This document shows positions 1-12,021 of a stretch of 64,000 nt of DNA, piece after piece. The DNA comes from Paraburkholderia agricolaris. GTDB taxonomy: Bacteria > Pseudomonadota > Gammaproteobacteria > Burkholderiales > Burkholderiaceae. Each line of letters starts with the position of its first letter. Positions within the stretch are counted from its first letter, which is position 1. A model generated the notes under the pieces. The model was not told where the DNA came from, ran no database searches, and worked only from the letters and a program-made list of their open reading frames with translations. Where the stretch lies: positions 4,712,001-4,776,000 of the forward strand of contig NZ_QPER01000001.1 of the NCBI RefSeq assembly GCF_009455635.1. The letters run 5' to 3'. The position numbers and the translations under genes were made by a program.

Positions 1-338
1 AGGCGTGCCACGTCGTCTTCAGTGCGTACCGGCCGGGCGAATTTCGGACCCTCGCCGGCGACGAATTCGAGACCCAGGCCCATGGCGTCCGGCACGGTCA
101 GGATGTCGGAAAACAGGATCGCGGCGTCGAGCGGATAGCGCTCCAGCGGTTGCAGCGTTACCTCCGTTGCGTACGCCGGGTTCTTCGCCAGACCAAGGAA
201 ACTGCCCGCACGAGCTCGCGTGGCGTTGTATTCCGGCAGATAGCGGCCAGCCTGCCGCATCAGCCAGATCGGCGTGTAGTCGGTCGGCTGGCGCAGCAGC
301 GCGCGCAGGAAAGTATCGTTCAGGAGTTTATGGGCCAC
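1..338 (-). CDS. hemE: Uroporphyrinogen decarboxylase, N-terminal part (runs off the window)
   Basis: Decarboxylates uroporphyrinogen III to coproporphyrinogen III in cytosolic heme synthesis. Only the first 112 or so residues are in the window. The reverse-strand translation begins (V/M)[16 protein letters not shown] and contains the family signature [15 protein letters not shown] near residues 22-36, with the substrate-binding Arg and Asp region [16 protein letters not shown] further on. The start is taken as GTG at 338-336 because the family's normal N-terminus begins there. No good Shine-Dalgarno sequence is seen, so the start is less certain than the identity. It is divergent from the pheC-like gene at 557; the 218-base gap between them must hold both promoters. 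Confidence 0.93.
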   Translation of the reverse strand, partial: MAHKLLNDTFLRALLRQPTDYTPIWLMRQAGRYLPEYNATRARAGSFLGLAKNPAYATEVTLQPLERYPLDAAILFSDILTVPDAMGLGLEFVAGEGPKFARPVRTEDDVAR

Positions 339-556
339 GTTGCGTACGACTGAAGGCAAAGGGGCATTTTACCGGAGCCGGCCCGCCGTATCGCGCTTGA
401 TCCAGGCAATAACGCTCACACACCTTGCTTGCGGCCGGCTTTTTCGCTGCCCCGTGCGGCGCCATGACTCAGCTGAACGGCCAATGTTCAAGCGCGAATT
501 GCCGGGCTATCATCCGACGGCCTTACCAAACAATTACGCGCAACCAAGGAGACTCG

Positions 557-1354
557 ATGAACAAGGCAGCACTCGCACTGCTCGGCGTTTTGACCGGTGT
601 TTTGATGCACGCAGGCGTGGCCCAGGCGCAGACCAGCACCACGGCCGCGGCGCCCTCCCGGCTCGACGAAATCCTCGCGCGTGGCACGCTGCGCGCCTGT
701 ACAACGGGTGACTACAAGCCGTACTCGTTTTACAAGGCAGACGGCCAGTTCGAAGGTATCGATATCGACATGACCGAGTCGCTCGCCAAATCGCTCGGCG
801 TGAAGGCTGAATTCGTCAAGACGTCGTGGTCGAACCTGATGAACGACTTCGTCGCGAAATGCGACATTGGCGTGGGCGGGGTTTCGCCAACGCTCGAGCG
901 TCAGAAGCGCGCGTTTTTCACGCAGGCGTACATGATCGACGGCAAAACGCCGATCGTCCGGTGCGACGACGTCAACAAGTATCAGACGGTAGCGCAGATC
1001 GATCAGCCGGCGACCCGCGTGATCGTCAATCCGGGCGGCACCAACGAGCGTTTCGCCAAGCAGTATTTCCCGCACGCGAATCTGACTATCTATCCGGACA
1101 ACGTGACGATCTTCAAGCAGATCCTCGCCGGCAAGGCCGATGTCATGGTGACGGATGCGTCAGAGACCCTGCTGCAGCAAAAGCTGAATCCGGGTCTTTG
1201 CTCAGTGCATCCGGACAAGCCGTTCCAGTACGGCGAGAAGGCGTGGCTGCTGCCGCGCGGCGATGTGACGTTCCAGCAATACGTCGATCAGTGGCTGCAC
1301 CTCGCGCGCGCGACCGGCGAGTATCAGGCAATCTCGGACAAATGGCTGAAGTAG
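557..1354 (+). CDS. pheC: Cyclohexadienyl (prephenate/arogenate) dehydratase, periplasmic, solute-binding-protein fold
   Basis: 265 residues. Predicted to dehydrate and decarboxylate prephenate to phenylpyruvate (or arogenate to phenylalanine) in the periplasm. The ATG at 557 has AAGGAG at 546-551; the longer in-frame start at 425 has no ribosome site. A signal peptide of about 24 residues ends at VAQAQ. The rest is a family 3 solute-binding protein fold. It resembles Pseudomonas aeruginosa PheC, as I remember that sequence, in several blocks: TGDYKPYSF, DGKTPI, IVNPGGTNERFA, PDNVTIF and YVDQWLH. The motif VTDASE places a Glu at residue 203, where PheC has its catalytic Glu173 (mature numbering, from memory). 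That favours an enzyme over an amino-acid ABC binding protein, and no permease genes are adjacent. Automatic annotation could easily call it a transporter. Confidence 0.8.
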   Translation: MNKAALALLGVLTGVLMHAGVAQAQTSTTAAAPSRLDEILARGTLRACTTGDYKPYSFYKADGQFEGIDIDMTESLAKSLGVKAEFVKTSWSNLMNDFVAKCDIGVGGVSPTLERQKRAFFTQAYMIDGKTPIVRCDDVNKYQTVAQIDQPATRVIVNPGGTNERFAKQYFPHANLTIYPDNVTIFKQILAGKADVMVTDASETLLQQKLNPGLCSVHPDKPFQYGEKAWLLPRGDVTFQQYVDQWLHLARATGEYQAISDKWLK

Positions 1355-1835
1355 CTGGAGGGACGCGGTCTGCGTCCTGCCCAGTTGGCAAAGACTGGCA
1401 GGTCGATTGACTAATAAGTCCGCACGGCTGACACAATCGTGTAACCAGCGTTTGAGGTGTTAAGCAAAACCTGAGCAATCCAGTTGAACAGAGGGTCGAC
1501 GAACCGGCCCTCTGACAAGTCTTCCCCGCATGCATGAAATGCTGCGGCGCAGCGCGCAGAACTGCCCGCGAATAAGCGGGTTTCGTCACGCCGGAAAACC
1601 GCCTGTAATACAGCCGATCCGTCCTGAAAAAGTTGAGCATGCAACCATTTCATGCGGAATCGACTGAACGGATTACGCCGCGATATGCGTCACGAGTAGC
1701 ATCAATCAGGCGTATGAAATTGCACAACTGTCATCGGTAAAATTTACGTTTAAAACGTTTCGGATTGGAAATAAGTCCTGCAACGCCTTATCTGGCGGGC
1801 GTTACAACCTGAAACACTTTGTTACCGCGCTGGTA
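1355..1835. other. Gene-free gap upstream of the 6S RNA candidate
   Basis: About 480 bases with no convincing coding region. The short open frames on the minus strand (for example 1411-1653) have no family resemblance and no good ribosome site. The stretch 1690-1830 is noticeably more AT-rich than its surroundings, as expected for the promoter of the RNA that follows, but I cannot assign -10 and -35 boxes with confidence. Confidence 0.5.
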
Positions 1836-2024
1836 GGTTAATTCGCCCACAATGCCCTCAACGGTTTCAACACGGATGTGGCTGGGTGCGTGGTGTGAGC
1901 GGATACGATGCACTTGCCGGTCGGCGTATGCCGAAGCCCTGTGAAGGGGCATCCCTGCTGGGGCCGTAGTCGACGCAGGGTCGTCGTCTCAGTTGGTTCC
2001 ATCTTTGGTCTCCTCGCGCTAACC
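1836..2024 (+). ncRNA. ssrS: 6S RNA candidate
   Basis: About 189 nt, close to the usual length of 6S RNA (about 184 nt), which binds sigma70 RNA polymerase holoenzyme and mimics an open promoter. There is no open reading frame, and a strong intrinsic terminator follows at 2044. Blocks align in order with E. coli 6S RNA from memory: TGCCCTCAACGGTTTCA against UCCCCUGAGCCGAUAUUUCA, GGATGTGGC against GAAUGUGGC, and GTGTGAGCGGAT..GGTCGGC..GCCGAAGCC against the UGGUGAGCAUGCUCGGUCCG..CGAGAAGCC strand. GGTTA (1836-1840) can pair with TAACC (2020-2024) to close the molecule. Hairpins such as TCGGC-GTAT-GCCGA (1921-1934) lie near the middle. Exact ends are uncertain, and the call rests on an alignment done by eye. 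Confidence 0.65.
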
Positions 2025-2043
2025 CCGTAGCGTGTGGTTTTTA

Positions 2044-2068
2044 GCGGGCTCCAGGCCCGCTTTTTTTT
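2044..2068 (+). terminator. Intrinsic terminator after the 6S RNA candidate
   Basis: GCGGGC (2044-2049) pairs with GCCCGC across a short loop, followed by eight T residues at 2061-2068. Since no gene lies directly upstream on the plus strand, it points to a non-coding transcript ending here. Confidence 0.85.
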
Positions 2069-2227
2069 CGTCTGGTCAAACGTTTGCGAGCTTCATAGCG
2101 GGTTGATTTGTGGCGGTTTCCAGCTGTACCTTTTCCCGCGCACGGCTCCTCTTCCGGCAAACGGTTTTCCTCAAAATGTCGGCCGGCGCCACGCGGATCT
2201 ACGCGTGGCGCCGAACCAGCATGCCCA

Positions 2228-3958
2228 TCAAGCCGTCTTGTCTTCCTGAATCTTCAATTCGCTGATCATCCGGTCACGCATGACGAACTTCTGCACTTTG
2301 CCGGTTACCGTCATGGGCAATTCGTCGACGAAGCGGATGTACTTCGGCACCTTGTAGTGAGCGATCTGGCCCTGGCAAAACTGCTGAATTTCCTCCGCCG
2401 TGGCTTGCTCTCCTGAGCGCAATACAATCCACGCGCACACTTCCTCACCGTATTTCTTGTCGGGCACGCCAAACACCTGCACGCTCTGGATTTTCGGATG
2501 GCGGAACAGAAACTCTTCGATCTCACGCGGGTAGATGTTTTCACCACCGCGTATCAGCATGTCCTTCAGGCGGCCAACGATGTTGCAGTAGCCGTCGGCG
2601 TCAAGCGTCGCCAGATCGCCGGTATGCATCCAGCCGTCAACGATACTTTCCCGCGTCTTCGCTTCGTCCCCCCAGTAGCCTTGCATCACCGAATAGCCCT
2701 TGGTGCACAGTTCACCCGTTTCCCCCACCGGCACGATATTGCCAAGCGGATCGACGATTTTCACTTCCAGATGCGGCTGAATGCGTCCAACCGTCGTGGT
2801 GCGTTTGTCGAGCGGATCGGTGGTCGAACTCTGGAAGGACACCGGGCTCGTTTCCGTCATGCCATAGGCGATGGTGATCTCACTCAGATGCATGCGCGCG
2901 ACGACCTTCTTCATCGTCTCGATAGGACACGGCGAACCGGCCATGATGCCCGTGCGCAGACGCGAGAAGTCGTAGGTGGCGAAGTCCGGATGATCGAGTT
3001 CGGCGATGAACATGGTCGGCACACCGTGCAGCGCGGTGCACTGCTCTTCAGCCACGGCCGCGAGCGTTGCCGCCGGATCGAAGCCCTCGCCTGGAAACAC
3101 CATGTTCGCGCCGACCGATACGCACGCAAGCACCGCCAGCACCATGCCAAAGCAGTGATAAAGCGGAACAGGAATACACAGGCCGTCCTGCTCCGTTAGC
3201 CGCATCGCCATCGCGATATAGCGGGCGTTGTTGACGACGTTGCTGTGTGTCAGCGTCGCGCCCTTCGGATTGCCCGTCGTGCCGCTGGTGAACTGAATGT
3301 TGATCGGTTCGTGGCAGGACAGCGTCGCACCGATAGCATCGAGCTTCGCGACGTCCAGCGTTGCGCGGCCCTGCTCGATTACGTCGGAGAAGGTCAGCAT
3401 GCCGGGCGTTTCCGTGTCGCACATGCGAATCACGTAGCGCAACTCCGGCAAGCGAGCGGCGTGCAGTTCGCCCGGCTTTTGCGTCGCCAGTTCCGGTGCG
3501 AGCTCCTGCAACATTTCGAGGTACATCGACGTCTTGAAACGCTCGGCCGCGATGATCGCCTTGCAGCCCACCTTGTTCAACGCGTACTCGAGTTCCGCGA
3601 GTCGGTAAGCCGGATTGATGTTGACCAGCACCGCGCCGATGCGCGCGGTGGCGAACTGCGTGAGCAGCCATTCCACACGGTTCGGCGACCAGATGCCCAC
3701 CCGGTCGCCTTTCTCGATACCCAGCGCAAGCAGCCCGGACGCCAGCACGTCGATCTCTTCCGAGAACTCCCGCCACGTCCAGCGAATACGCTGCTCGCGA
3801 AATACCACGGCCGGACGGTCAGGGAAGCGCGCTGCGGTGTCGCGCAGAAACTGGCCGAGAGGCGCTTCATTCAACGGAATCTCAGTCGACCCGCGAACAT
3901 ACGACAAATTGTCTTTAGGTTCGATGAGTGCACCTTCGCCTGACATATACGTTGCCAT
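2228..3958 (-). CDS. AMP-dependent acyl-CoA synthetase (medium/long-chain fatty acid-CoA ligase type)
   Basis: 576 residues, the full length of an acyl-adenylate-forming enzyme. It activates a carboxylic acid with ATP to an acyl-AMP and then to an acyl-CoA in the cytosol. Visible motifs are the phosphate-binding loop [11 protein letters not shown] (about residues 224-234), YGMTE (A5), [18 protein letters not shown] (A7-A8) with the hinge [13 protein letters not shown], and the C-terminal catalytic Lys in [10 protein letters not shown]. The architecture matches the family often labelled FadD-like or AMP-binding domain protein in Burkholderia. Chain-length preference cannot be read from the sequence. 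It stands alone between the 6S RNA terminator and the 3' end of the atp operon. Confidence 0.88.
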   Translation of the reverse strand: MATYMSGEGALIEPKDNLSYVRGSTEIPLNEAPLGQFLRDTAARFPDRPAVVFREQRIRWTWREFSEEIDVLASGLLALGIEKGDRVGIWSPNRVEWLLTQFATARIGAVLVNINPAYRLAELEYALNKVGCKAIIAAERFKTSMYLEMLQELAPELATQKPGELHAARLPELRYVIRMCDTETPGMLTFSDVIEQGRATLDVAKLDAIGATLSCHEPINIQFTSGTTGNPKGATLTHSNVVNNARYIAMAMRLTEQDGLCIPVPLYHCFGMVLAVLACVSVGANMVFPGEGFDPAATLAAVAEEQCTALHGVPTMFIAELDHPDFATYDFSRLRTGIMAGSPCPIETMKKVVARMHLSEITIAYGMTETSPVSFQSSTTDPLDKRTTTVGRIQPHLEVKIVDPLGNIVPVGETGELCTKGYSVMQGYWGDEAKTRESIVDGWMHTGDLATLDADGYCNIVGRLKDMLIRGGENIYPREIEEFLFRHPKIQSVQVFGVPDKKYGEEVCAWIVLRSGEQATAEEIQQFCQGQIAHYKVPKYIRFVDELPMTVTGKVQKFVMRDRMISELKIQEDKTA

Positions 3959-4151
3959 GGTGTTGTCTCCGTGAGCGAAAGCTCGCCCAGTCTATTGAAA
4001 TGAATTTGAAACCGATTGTGCCACCGGCGTATGTCCGTACGGCATCAAGTGTTACCCGCCCTCTGCGCCAACGGTGGCTGTGACGATTACCCAATGTCTG
4101 CAGACTGAATCTGCGATTTTGCTGACCTTTCCGTAAACGTCAAGTAGTGGT

Positions 4152-4180
4152 CAAAAAAAAGCAGCCGCGAAGGCTGCTTT
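4152..4180 (-). terminator. Intrinsic terminator of the atp operon
   Basis: Read on the minus strand, AAGCAGCC pairs with GGCTGCTT (plus-strand positions 4159-4166 and 4172-4179) around a six-base loop and is followed by a run of T. It lies about 20 bases after the atpC stop codon. Confidence 0.9.
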
Positions 4181-4198
4181 CTCTCTGATACGTATTGC

Positions 4199-4624
4199 TT
4201 AGCTCTGACCGCGCAGCTTGCGCAGACGCTGAATCGCAGCGAGCTGAGCCGTCGCGTACGCCAGTTCCGCTTGCGCGGTCGCGTATTCGAGGTTCGAACC
4301 CGTGTTTTGCAGCGCTTCTTCTGCGCGCTTGCGTGCATCTTCGGCTTTGGCTTCGTCGAGATCCTTGCCACGGATCGCCGTGTCGGCGAGAACCGTCACA
4401 GCGCCCGGCTGGATTTCGAGGATGCCGCCGGCGACGAACACAAACTCTTCTTCGCCGTTTTCAGCTTCGATGCGCACCGCACCCGGACGAATCCGCGTGA
4501 TGAGCGGCGTGTGGCCCGGCAGAATGCCGAGTTCACCTGCTTCGCCCGGCAGTGCGACGAACTTCGCCTGGCCCGAGAAGATCTGCTCTTCCGCGCTGAC
4601 TACGTCTACTTTAATGGTTGCCAT
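4199..4624 (-). CDS. atpC: F1 ATP synthase epsilon subunit
   Basis: 141 residues. Part of the central stalk of the F1Fo ATP synthase; couples rotation of gamma to the c-ring and inhibits ATP hydrolysis. The N-terminal beta-sandwich carries [18 protein letters not shown], the family signature, and the C-terminal part from about residue 88 is the two-helix inhibitory domain (Ala/Glu/Arg-rich). It is the last gene of the minus-strand atp operon, 69 bases after atpD and directly followed by the terminator. Confidence 0.97.
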   Translation of the reverse strand: MATIKVDVVSAEEQIFSGQAKFVALPGEAGELGILPGHTPLITRIRPGAVRIEAENGEEEFVFVAGGILEIQPGAVTVLADTAIRGKDLDEAKAEDARKRAEEALQNTGSNLEYATAQAELAYATAQLAAIQRLRKLRGQS

Positions 4625-4693
4625 ATCGACTCCTGGTGAGCGTAATTCGAGGGCACCGACATTGGCCGGCGCCCGCTTCTATACACCCGACCT

Positions 4694-6106
<1,413 letters not shown>

Positions 6107-6204
6107 TCAATTCTTCACTCGCGCAAAGGCGCAATTTCGATGGGACCGCCAAGGTGGGGTGCGCCACGAAGGCGCACACGAAGCGGCATGCCTGACCGTT
6201 AGGG

Positions 6205-7089
6205 TCAGACCGCCGCCGCGCCACCGACGATTTCCGACAGTTCTTTCGTGATCGCGGCCTGACGGCTCTTGTTGTACACGAGCTGCAGTTCGTTGATAAC
6301 CGTCTTCGCGTTGTCCGAAGCGGCCTTCATTGCGACCATTCGTGCCGACTGCTCCGATGCCATGTTTTCCGCGACAGCCTGATAGACCAGCGCTTCGACA
6401 TAACGCACCAGCAGTTCGTCCACCACTGCCTGTGCATCCGGCTCGTAGATGTAGTCCCACTGCGTGCTCGGCGTCGTGCCGTCCTCTTCCTTGCGCTCGA
6501 ACTGCTCTGCCGACAGCGGCAGCAGTTGCTCGATCACCGGCTCCTGCTTCATCGTATTGACGAAGCGCGTGTACGCGAGGTACACCGCTGAAACCTTGCC
6601 TTCCGAGTACAGGTCGAGTTGCACCTTCACCGCGCCGATCAGCTTTTCCAGATGCGGCGTGTCGCCCAGATGCACGACATTCGACACCACCTTGGCGCGC
6701 AGACGGTTCAGGAAGCCCAGACCCTTGGTGCCGATCGCAGTTGCTTCGATCGTCTTGCCCTGGCCTTCCAGTTCCTTGAACTTCTGCAGCGACGCACGCA
6801 GCACGTTGGTGTTCATCCCGCCGCACAACCCTTTATCGGTTGTGACGAGGATGATGCCGGCCGTTTTCGCACCTTCGTTCGACACCATGAACGGGTGACG
6901 ATACTCCGGGTTCGCACGGCTCATGTGCGCAGCGATATCGCGGACCTTGTCGGCATACGGGCGAGCAGCGCGCATGCGCTCCTGAGCGCGGCGCATCTTC
7001 GATGCGGCCACCATCTCCATCGCTTTCGTGATCTTGCGCGTGTTTTGCACGCTCTTGATCTTGCCGCGAATTTCCTTCATTCCAGCCAT
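6205..7089 (-). CDS. atpG: F1 ATP synthase gamma subunit
   Basis: 294 residues. Rotating central shaft of F1. N-terminus [20 protein letters not shown] and C-terminal [20 protein letters not shown] are the two family-defining helices that form the shaft, flanking the Rossmann-like middle domain (GLCGGMN). The ATG at 7089 follows AAGGAGCAAGCA; a longer in-frame start at 7146 would add 19 unrelated residues and is rejected. Confidence 0.97.
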   Translation of the reverse strand: MAGMKEIRGKIKSVQNTRKITKAMEMVAASKMRRAQERMRAARPYADKVRDIAAHMSRANPEYRHPFMVSNEGAKTAGIILVTTDKGLCGGMNTNVLRASLQKFKELEGQGKTIEATAIGTKGLGFLNRLRAKVVSNVVHLGDTPHLEKLIGAVKVQLDLYSEGKVSAVYLAYTRFVNTMKQEPVIEQLLPLSAEQFERKEEDGTTPSTQWDYIYEPDAQAVVDELLVRYVEALVYQAVAENMASEQSARMVAMKAASDNAKTVINELQLVYNKSRQAAITKELSEIVGGAAAV

Positions 7090-7228
7090 TGCTTGCTCCT
7101 TGTCGGCCCAAGTTAGCGCTTTAGCGCTTACTCGGGTCCCATGCAAAGCGATCTAAGCAGCGCGGGTTCAGTTGCTTGCGGCCCGCGCCGCTTCAAGGTC
7201 CTTTTATGCCTTGCGGATCACTCGCAAA

Positions 7229-8770
7229 TCAATAAGCGCCGGACTTCTTGAAGTCTTTGAGAGCCGTATGCAGCAGGGCTTCGTCGTCCTTCGAGAGTTC
7301 CTTGGTATCTTCGATGCGCTTGACCAGGTCAGCGTGGCTCGACTTCAGATAGTCGCGCAGGCCCTTTTCGAACGGCAGCACTTGCGCAACTTCCAGATCG
7401 TCGAGGTAGCCGTTGTTCGCTGCGAACAGCGAGACAGCCAGTTCCCACACTTGCAACGGCTGATATTGCGGCTGCTTGAGCAATTCCGTCACGCGGCGGC
7501 CGCGCTCCAGTTGCTTGCGGGTCGCTTCGTCGAGGTCCGATGCGAACTGCGCGAACGCAGCCAGTTCACGGTACTGTGCGAGGTCGGTACGGATACCGCC
7601 CGACAGCTTCTTCACGACCTTGGTTTGTGCCGCACCACCAACGCGCGACACCGACACGCCGGCGTTAATTGCCGGGCGGATACCTGCGTTGAAAAGGTCG
7701 GTTTCCAGGAAGATCTGGCCGTCGGTAATCGAGATCACGTTCGTCGGAACGAATGCGGTCACGTCGCCTGCTTGCGTTTCAATGACCGGCAGTGCCGTCA
7801 GCGAACCGCTCTTGCCCTTCACTTCGCCGTTCGTGAACTTCTCGACGTACTCTTCCGAAACGCGAGCAGCACGTTCCAGCAGACGCGAGTGCAGATAGAA
7901 CACGTCACCCGGATAAGCTTCACGGCCCGGCGGGCGGCGCAGCAGCAGCGAGATCTGACGGTATGCCCAGGCTTGCTTGGTCAAATCGTCATAAACGATC
8001 AGGGCGTCTTGACCGCGGTCGCGGAAGTATTCGCCCATCGTGCAGCCGGCGTACGGTGCGAGGTATTGCATCGCGGCCGATTCCGAAGCCGAAGCGGCCA
8101 CGACGATCGTGTATTCCAGCGCGCCGGTTTCTTCCAGCTTGCGCACCACGTTCATGATCGACGAAGCTTTCTGGCCGATCGCGACGTAGATACAGAAGAG
8201 GTTCTTGCCCTTCTGGTTGATGATCGCGTCGACTGCGACTGCGGTCTTGCCGCACTGGCGGTCGCCAATGATCAGCTCGCGCTGGCCACGGCCAACCGGC
8301 ACCATCGCGTCGATCGACTTCAGACCGGTTTGAACCGGTTCCGAAACCGACTTACGCCAGATCACGCCCGGAGCAATCTTTTCGATTGCGTCGGTCTTTT
8401 TCGCGTTGATCGGGCCCTTGCCGTCGATCGGGTTGCCGAGTGCATCGACCACGCGGCCGAGCAGTTCCGGACCCACCGGCACTTCGAGAATGCGGCCCGT
8501 CGTCTTGACGATGTCGCCTTCCGAAATGTGTTCGTACTCACCCAGAATCACGGCGCCGACCGAGTCGCGCTCGAGGTTCAGTGCGAGACCGAAGGTGTTG
8601 CCCGGGAATTCGAGCATTTCGCCCTGCATCACTTCCGACAGGCCGTGGATGCGCACGATACCGTCGGTCACGGAGATCACGGTGCCCTGGTTGCGAACGT
8701 CTGCGCTCGCTTCAAGGCCCTGGATCCGGCTCTTGATCAGCTCGCTGATCTCAGAGGGATTGAGTTGCAT
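7229..8770 (-). CDS. atpA: F1 ATP synthase alpha subunit
   Basis: 513 residues. Non-catalytic nucleotide-binding subunit that alternates with beta in the F1 hexamer. Walker A is GDRQCGKT; the alpha/beta signature [22 protein letters not shown] is visible (given here in part as [20 protein letters not shown]), as is the start [16 protein letters not shown]. Full family length. An antisense open frame of 583 codons covers it (7172-8923, plus strand) but is a GC-rich shadow. Confidence 0.98.
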   Translation of the reverse strand: MQLNPSEISELIKSRIQGLEASADVRNQGTVISVTDGIVRIHGLSEVMQGEMLEFPGNTFGLALNLERDSVGAVILGEYEHISEGDIVKTTGRILEVPVGPELLGRVVDALGNPIDGKGPINAKKTDAIEKIAPGVIWRKSVSEPVQTGLKSIDAMVPVGRGQRELIIGDRQCGKTAVAVDAIINQKGKNLFCIYVAIGQKASSIMNVVRKLEETGALEYTIVVAASASESAAMQYLAPYAGCTMGEYFRDRGQDALIVYDDLTKQAWAYRQISLLLRRPPGREAYPGDVFYLHSRLLERAARVSEEYVEKFTNGEVKGKSGSLTALPVIETQAGDVTAFVPTNVISITDGQIFLETDLFNAGIRPAINAGVSVSRVGGAAQTKVVKKLSGGIRTDLAQYRELAAFAQFASDLDEATRKQLERGRRVTELLKQPQYQPLQVWELAVSLFAANNGYLDDLEVAQVLPFEKGLRDYLKSSHADLVKRIEDTKELSKDDEALLHTALKDFKKSGAY

Positions 8771-8828
8771 TATTCGCTCCTGATAGTCAATTCTGTTGCG
8801 TGCCAGCTGCTGAAGCGCCTCGGGCGCT

Positions 8829-9368
8829 TCAGGCCGTCAGAGCCGTCTGCATGCTGGCAAGCCGCGCGCGGACCGAGGTATCGAGCACTTCGTCGCCGAC
8901 CGTCACGCGCACGCCGCCGATGAGCGACGAGTCGACTTCGACCGTCGGCTTCAGCTTGCGCTTGAATTTGCGTTCGAGACTTGCGACGAGTTCGTTCAAC
9001 TGCGCGCCTTCGAGCGGGAATGCGCTGACGATCAGCACATCTGCCGCCCCTTCGCGGGCGTTCTTCAACTCTTCGAACTGCGTAGCGATTTCCGGCAGCA
9101 ATTGCAGGCGATGGTTATCCACCAGCATTTGCACCAGATTCTTCGCTTGCGCGTTGTCCTTGAGCGGTGACTTGACCGCAGCCAGCAGCAGTTCGCTGAC
9201 CTGGGCACGGCTTACTTTCGGGCTCGAGGCGATCGACAGCACTTCGGGCAGACGCGCAACCTGTGCCAGCTCCTGCACGAGCGTGGACCAGGCGGCGATG
9301 TCACCAGCTTCGGCCACGCCAAACAGCGCTTCTGCGTACGGACGGGCGATGGTTGCAAGTTCGGCCAT
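8829..9368 (-). CDS. atpH: F1 ATP synthase delta subunit
   Basis: 179 residues. Links the F1 head to the peripheral stalk b subunits. The N-terminus [20 protein letters not shown] is typical, and the C-terminal domain contains the OSCP signature [20 protein letters not shown]. It starts 2 bases after the atpF stop codon, which suggests translational coupling, and ends 58 bases before atpA. Confidence 0.97.
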   Translation of the reverse strand: MAELATIARPYAEALFGVAEAGDIAAWSTLVQELAQVARLPEVLSIASSPKVSRAQVSELLLAAVKSPLKDNAQAKNLVQMLVDNHRLQLLPEIATQFEELKNAREGAADVLIVSAFPLEGAQLNELVASLERKFKRKLKPTVEVDSSLIGGVRVTVGDEVLDTSVRARLASMQTALTA

Positions 9369-9370
9369 GA

Positions 9371-9841
9371 TCAGAGCTCGGCTTTCAGTTGATTCAGCAG
9401 GTCAGCGTGAGCTGCCTGGTCGACTTCGCGCTTCAGGATCTGTTCAGCGCCCTTCACTGCCAGTGCGGCGACTTCGCCGCGCAGCGTTTCGCGCGCCTTC
9501 ACGACTTGCTGTTCCGCGTCGGCCTTCGCTTGCGCGATGATGCGAGCGGCTTCAGCTTGTGCTTGAGCCTTGATTTCGTCAGCGACTGTCACTGCGCGCT
9601 TTTCTGCGTCAGCAATACGTTGCTGACCGTCATTGCGTGCCTGAGCGAGTTCCTGGTCGACGCGCTTGTGGGCGGCTTCGAGTTCCGCCTTACCCTTTTC
9701 AGCAGCCGACAAACCGTCAGCGATCTTCTTCGAGCGCTCGTCGAGGGCGTTGATCAACGGCGGCCACACGAACTTCATCGTGAACCACGCGAGGATCAGG
9801 AACACGACCATTTGCGCAAACAGGGTTGCGTTGAGATTCAC
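9371..9841 (-). CDS. atpF: Fo ATP synthase b subunit
   Basis: 156 residues. Peripheral stalk. One N-terminal membrane segment ([20 protein letters not shown], residues about 7-26) is followed by a long charged, Ala/Glu/Lys-rich helix predicted to form the right-handed coiled coil of the b dimer. Size and layout match the single-b type of proteobacteria rather than the b/b' pair of phototrophs. Confidence 0.96.
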   Translation of the reverse strand: MNLNATLFAQMVVFLILAWFTMKFVWPPLINALDERSKKIADGLSAAEKGKAELEAAHKRVDQELAQARNDGQQRIADAEKRAVTVADEIKAQAQAEAARIIAQAKADAEQQVVKARETLRGEVAALAVKGAEQILKREVDQAAHADLLNQLKAEL

Positions 9842-9979
9842 GGTGTTTCCTTAAACGTTGCTAGTTCGGAAAGTGAAACGGCAAGGCGCTCATCGATTCT
9901 GTATTCGATCAGCGCCCAAGTGCCCGTTCCGCCCTGCGCCTTTACCAGTTATAGCTCAGGCGCAAACTTCCGAGGAACC

Positions 9980-10273
<294 letters not shown>

Positions 10274-10343
10274 TTAGAACTGGTTGGAACTGGGATTTAA
10301 ATAAAACAAAACTAAAAACAATTCGTCGTTCGACACGCCGTGA

Positions 10344-11195
10344 TTAGTGGCTGTCGTGTGCCTGTCCGATGTACACCAACGTCAGCATCATGAAAATGAA
10401 TGCCTGCAGGAAAACGATCAGGATGTGGAAGATCGCCCAAACCGTGCCTGCGATGACGTGGCCGATAAAGCCGAGCACTGACGCGTCCGCGCCGAAACCC
10501 CACATGCTGCCGAGCAGGGCAATCAGCAGGAACAACAGCTCGCCCGCGTACATGTTGCCGAACAGCCGCATGCCGAGCGAAACCGTCTTTGCGACGAACT
10601 CGATGATGTTCAATGCAAGGTTCGGGATCCACAGCAGCGGATGCGCGCCGAACGGAGCCGACAGCAGTTCATGCACGAAACCGCCTGCGCCCTTGATCTT
10701 GAAGTTGTAGTAAATCATCAGCGCGAACACGCCGAGCGCGATGCCGAGCGTGCCGTTCAGGTCGGCGGTCGGCACGATGCGATGATGGGGAATGACTTGC
10801 GACAGACCCAGCCAGCCGATCACGCGGCCCGGCAGATCGACGGGGATGAAGTCGAGGGAGTTCATCAGGGCAACCCAGACGAACACGGTCAATGCCAGCG
10901 GAGCGATAAAGGTACGCGAGCCGTGGATCATCGACTTCGATTGATCCTCGACCATTTCGACCAGCATTTCGATTGCGCATTGGAAACGGCCCGGCACGCC
11001 GGACGTTGCCTTGCGAGCAGCAAGATGCAGGATGGCGATGGTGGCCAGACCGCAAACGATCGACCAGAAAAGGGTGTCCAGATTCCACACGTGAATGTCG
11101 AAAATCGACGTCTGGTGCGCGGTGGAAAAGTTCTGCAAGTGGTGCGCGATGTACTCGGACGGATCCAGAGCGCGCGTGCCTTCGCTAGCTGCCAT
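10344..11195 (-). CDS. atpB: Fo ATP synthase a subunit
   Basis: 283 residues. Stator membrane subunit forming the two proton half-channels. The essential Arg is in [16 protein letters not shown], and the last helix carries [17 protein letters not shown]. Several hydrophobic segments are evident. The start [16 protein letters not shown] at 11195 is preferred. An upstream in-frame start at 11270 would add 25 residues with no homology to the family. Confidence 0.95.
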   Translation of the reverse strand: MAASEGTRALDPSEYIAHHLQNFSTAHQTSIFDIHVWNLDTLFWSIVCGLATIAILHLAARKATSGVPGRFQCAIEMLVEMVEDQSKSMIHGSRTFIAPLALTVFVWVALMNSLDFIPVDLPGRVIGWLGLSQVIPHHRIVPTADLNGTLGIALGVFALMIYYNFKIKGAGGFVHELLSAPFGAHPLLWIPNLALNIIEFVAKTVSLGMRLFGNMYAGELLFLLIALLGSMWGFGADASVLGFIGHVIAGTVWAIFHILIVFLQAFIFMMLTLVYIGQAHDSH

Positions 11196-11367
11196 ATCGT
11201 TAATGCCACCCAAATTGTCGAAAATCGTCTTAGGCCGTTCCCGCCGCAATGCTGTATTGCGGGAACACACCGGGTGCGGATCGTGTCATATCCGCACTCC
11301 TTACGCCAGCGCTACGCGCCGGCCTGAATTTTGTGCTGCTTTTGTGCTGCTACTCTCTGCTACGACC

Positions 11368-11913
11368 TTAACGCCACGCGAGGGCGATCCAGTACGTCTT
11401 GAGCGCGATGAGGTAAGTCACGAGCAGCGGCACCCAGCATACGTCGTGATACCAGAAGGCGATGACTACAAACATCGCGATCGTTGTCCCCATCTTGAGC
11501 GCTTCGCCGATCATCCAGCTCATTGCTGTTTTGGCGCCGCTCAGCGTTCTAAGACGTGCCGCGAACAGCGCGCTCGGCACCCAGCAGATCGCCCCCCCCA
11601 GGAACGCGGACAGCGCAGCAGCGCCCGGCGGCTTGTAGAACAGCCACCACACCAGCGTCGCACCCAGGGACAAAACCATTTGCGCCGCCACGACCTTGAA
11701 AGGCGTAACGCGCGATGGACGACTCACATTCGGGCCAAACAGCTTTTCAGCCTCGACCCGGGTGAGCGGAACGATATTGTTATCTTGTTGCTCGACATCC
11801 CACGCATCGTCAGTTGTAACGTGCTGACCGGTGGACGCATCGGAAACGGTGCGTTCAGCGCGGTGGTCGTCACGCCCATTCTTCGGCGCTTGATTCGACG
11901 TTTTAACCGCCAT
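11368..11913 (-). CDS. atpI: ATP synthase subunit I (assembly factor)
   Basis: 181 residues. Small membrane protein thought to help assemble the c-ring; not part of the mature enzyme. The first 65 or so residues are hydrophilic. Hydrophobic segments follow around VVAAQMVLSLGATLVWWLF, GAICWVPSALFAAR, MGTTIAMFVVIAFWY and WVPLLVTYLIAL. The N-terminal tail is longer than in enteric AtpI, which is usual for Burkholderia. First gene of the operon, 172 bases before atpB. Confidence 0.88.
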   Translation of the reverse strand: MAVKTSNQAPKNGRDDHRAERTVSDASTGQHVTTDDAWDVEQQDNNIVPLTRVEAEKLFGPNVSRPSRVTPFKVVAAQMVLSLGATLVWWLFYKPPGAAALSAFLGGAICWVPSALFAARLRTLSGAKTAMSWMIGEALKMGTTIAMFVVIAFWYHDVCWVPLLVTYLIALKTYWIALAWR

Positions 11914-11992
11914 CGCAGTGTTCCGAAAGTCTTGTTCCAGCCCGCGAGCTTACGCTGCGCTTACGGGGTTGCCGTGCAATTAAATCCGGGCG

Positions 11993-12021
11993 ATTGTAAG
12001 CGATAGTTGCAGGCAATTCAA
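11993..12021 (-). promoter_or_regulatory. Probable sigma70 promoter of the atp operon
   Basis: On the minus strand, TTGAAT (plus 12016-12021) and TACAAT (plus 11993-11998) are separated by exactly 17 bases. The -10 matches the consensus at 5 of 6 positions and the -35 at 4 of 6. It would give a leader of roughly 70 bases before atpI. Confidence 0.5.

Noticed and set aside
1411..1653. 80-codon minus-strand frame after pheC
   Set aside because: No ribosome site, no family resemblance, and composition unlike the neighbours.
7172..8923. 583-codon open frame antisense to atpA
   Set aside because: A shadow of a GC-rich coding strand. It has no family resemblance, and atpA on the other strand is certain.
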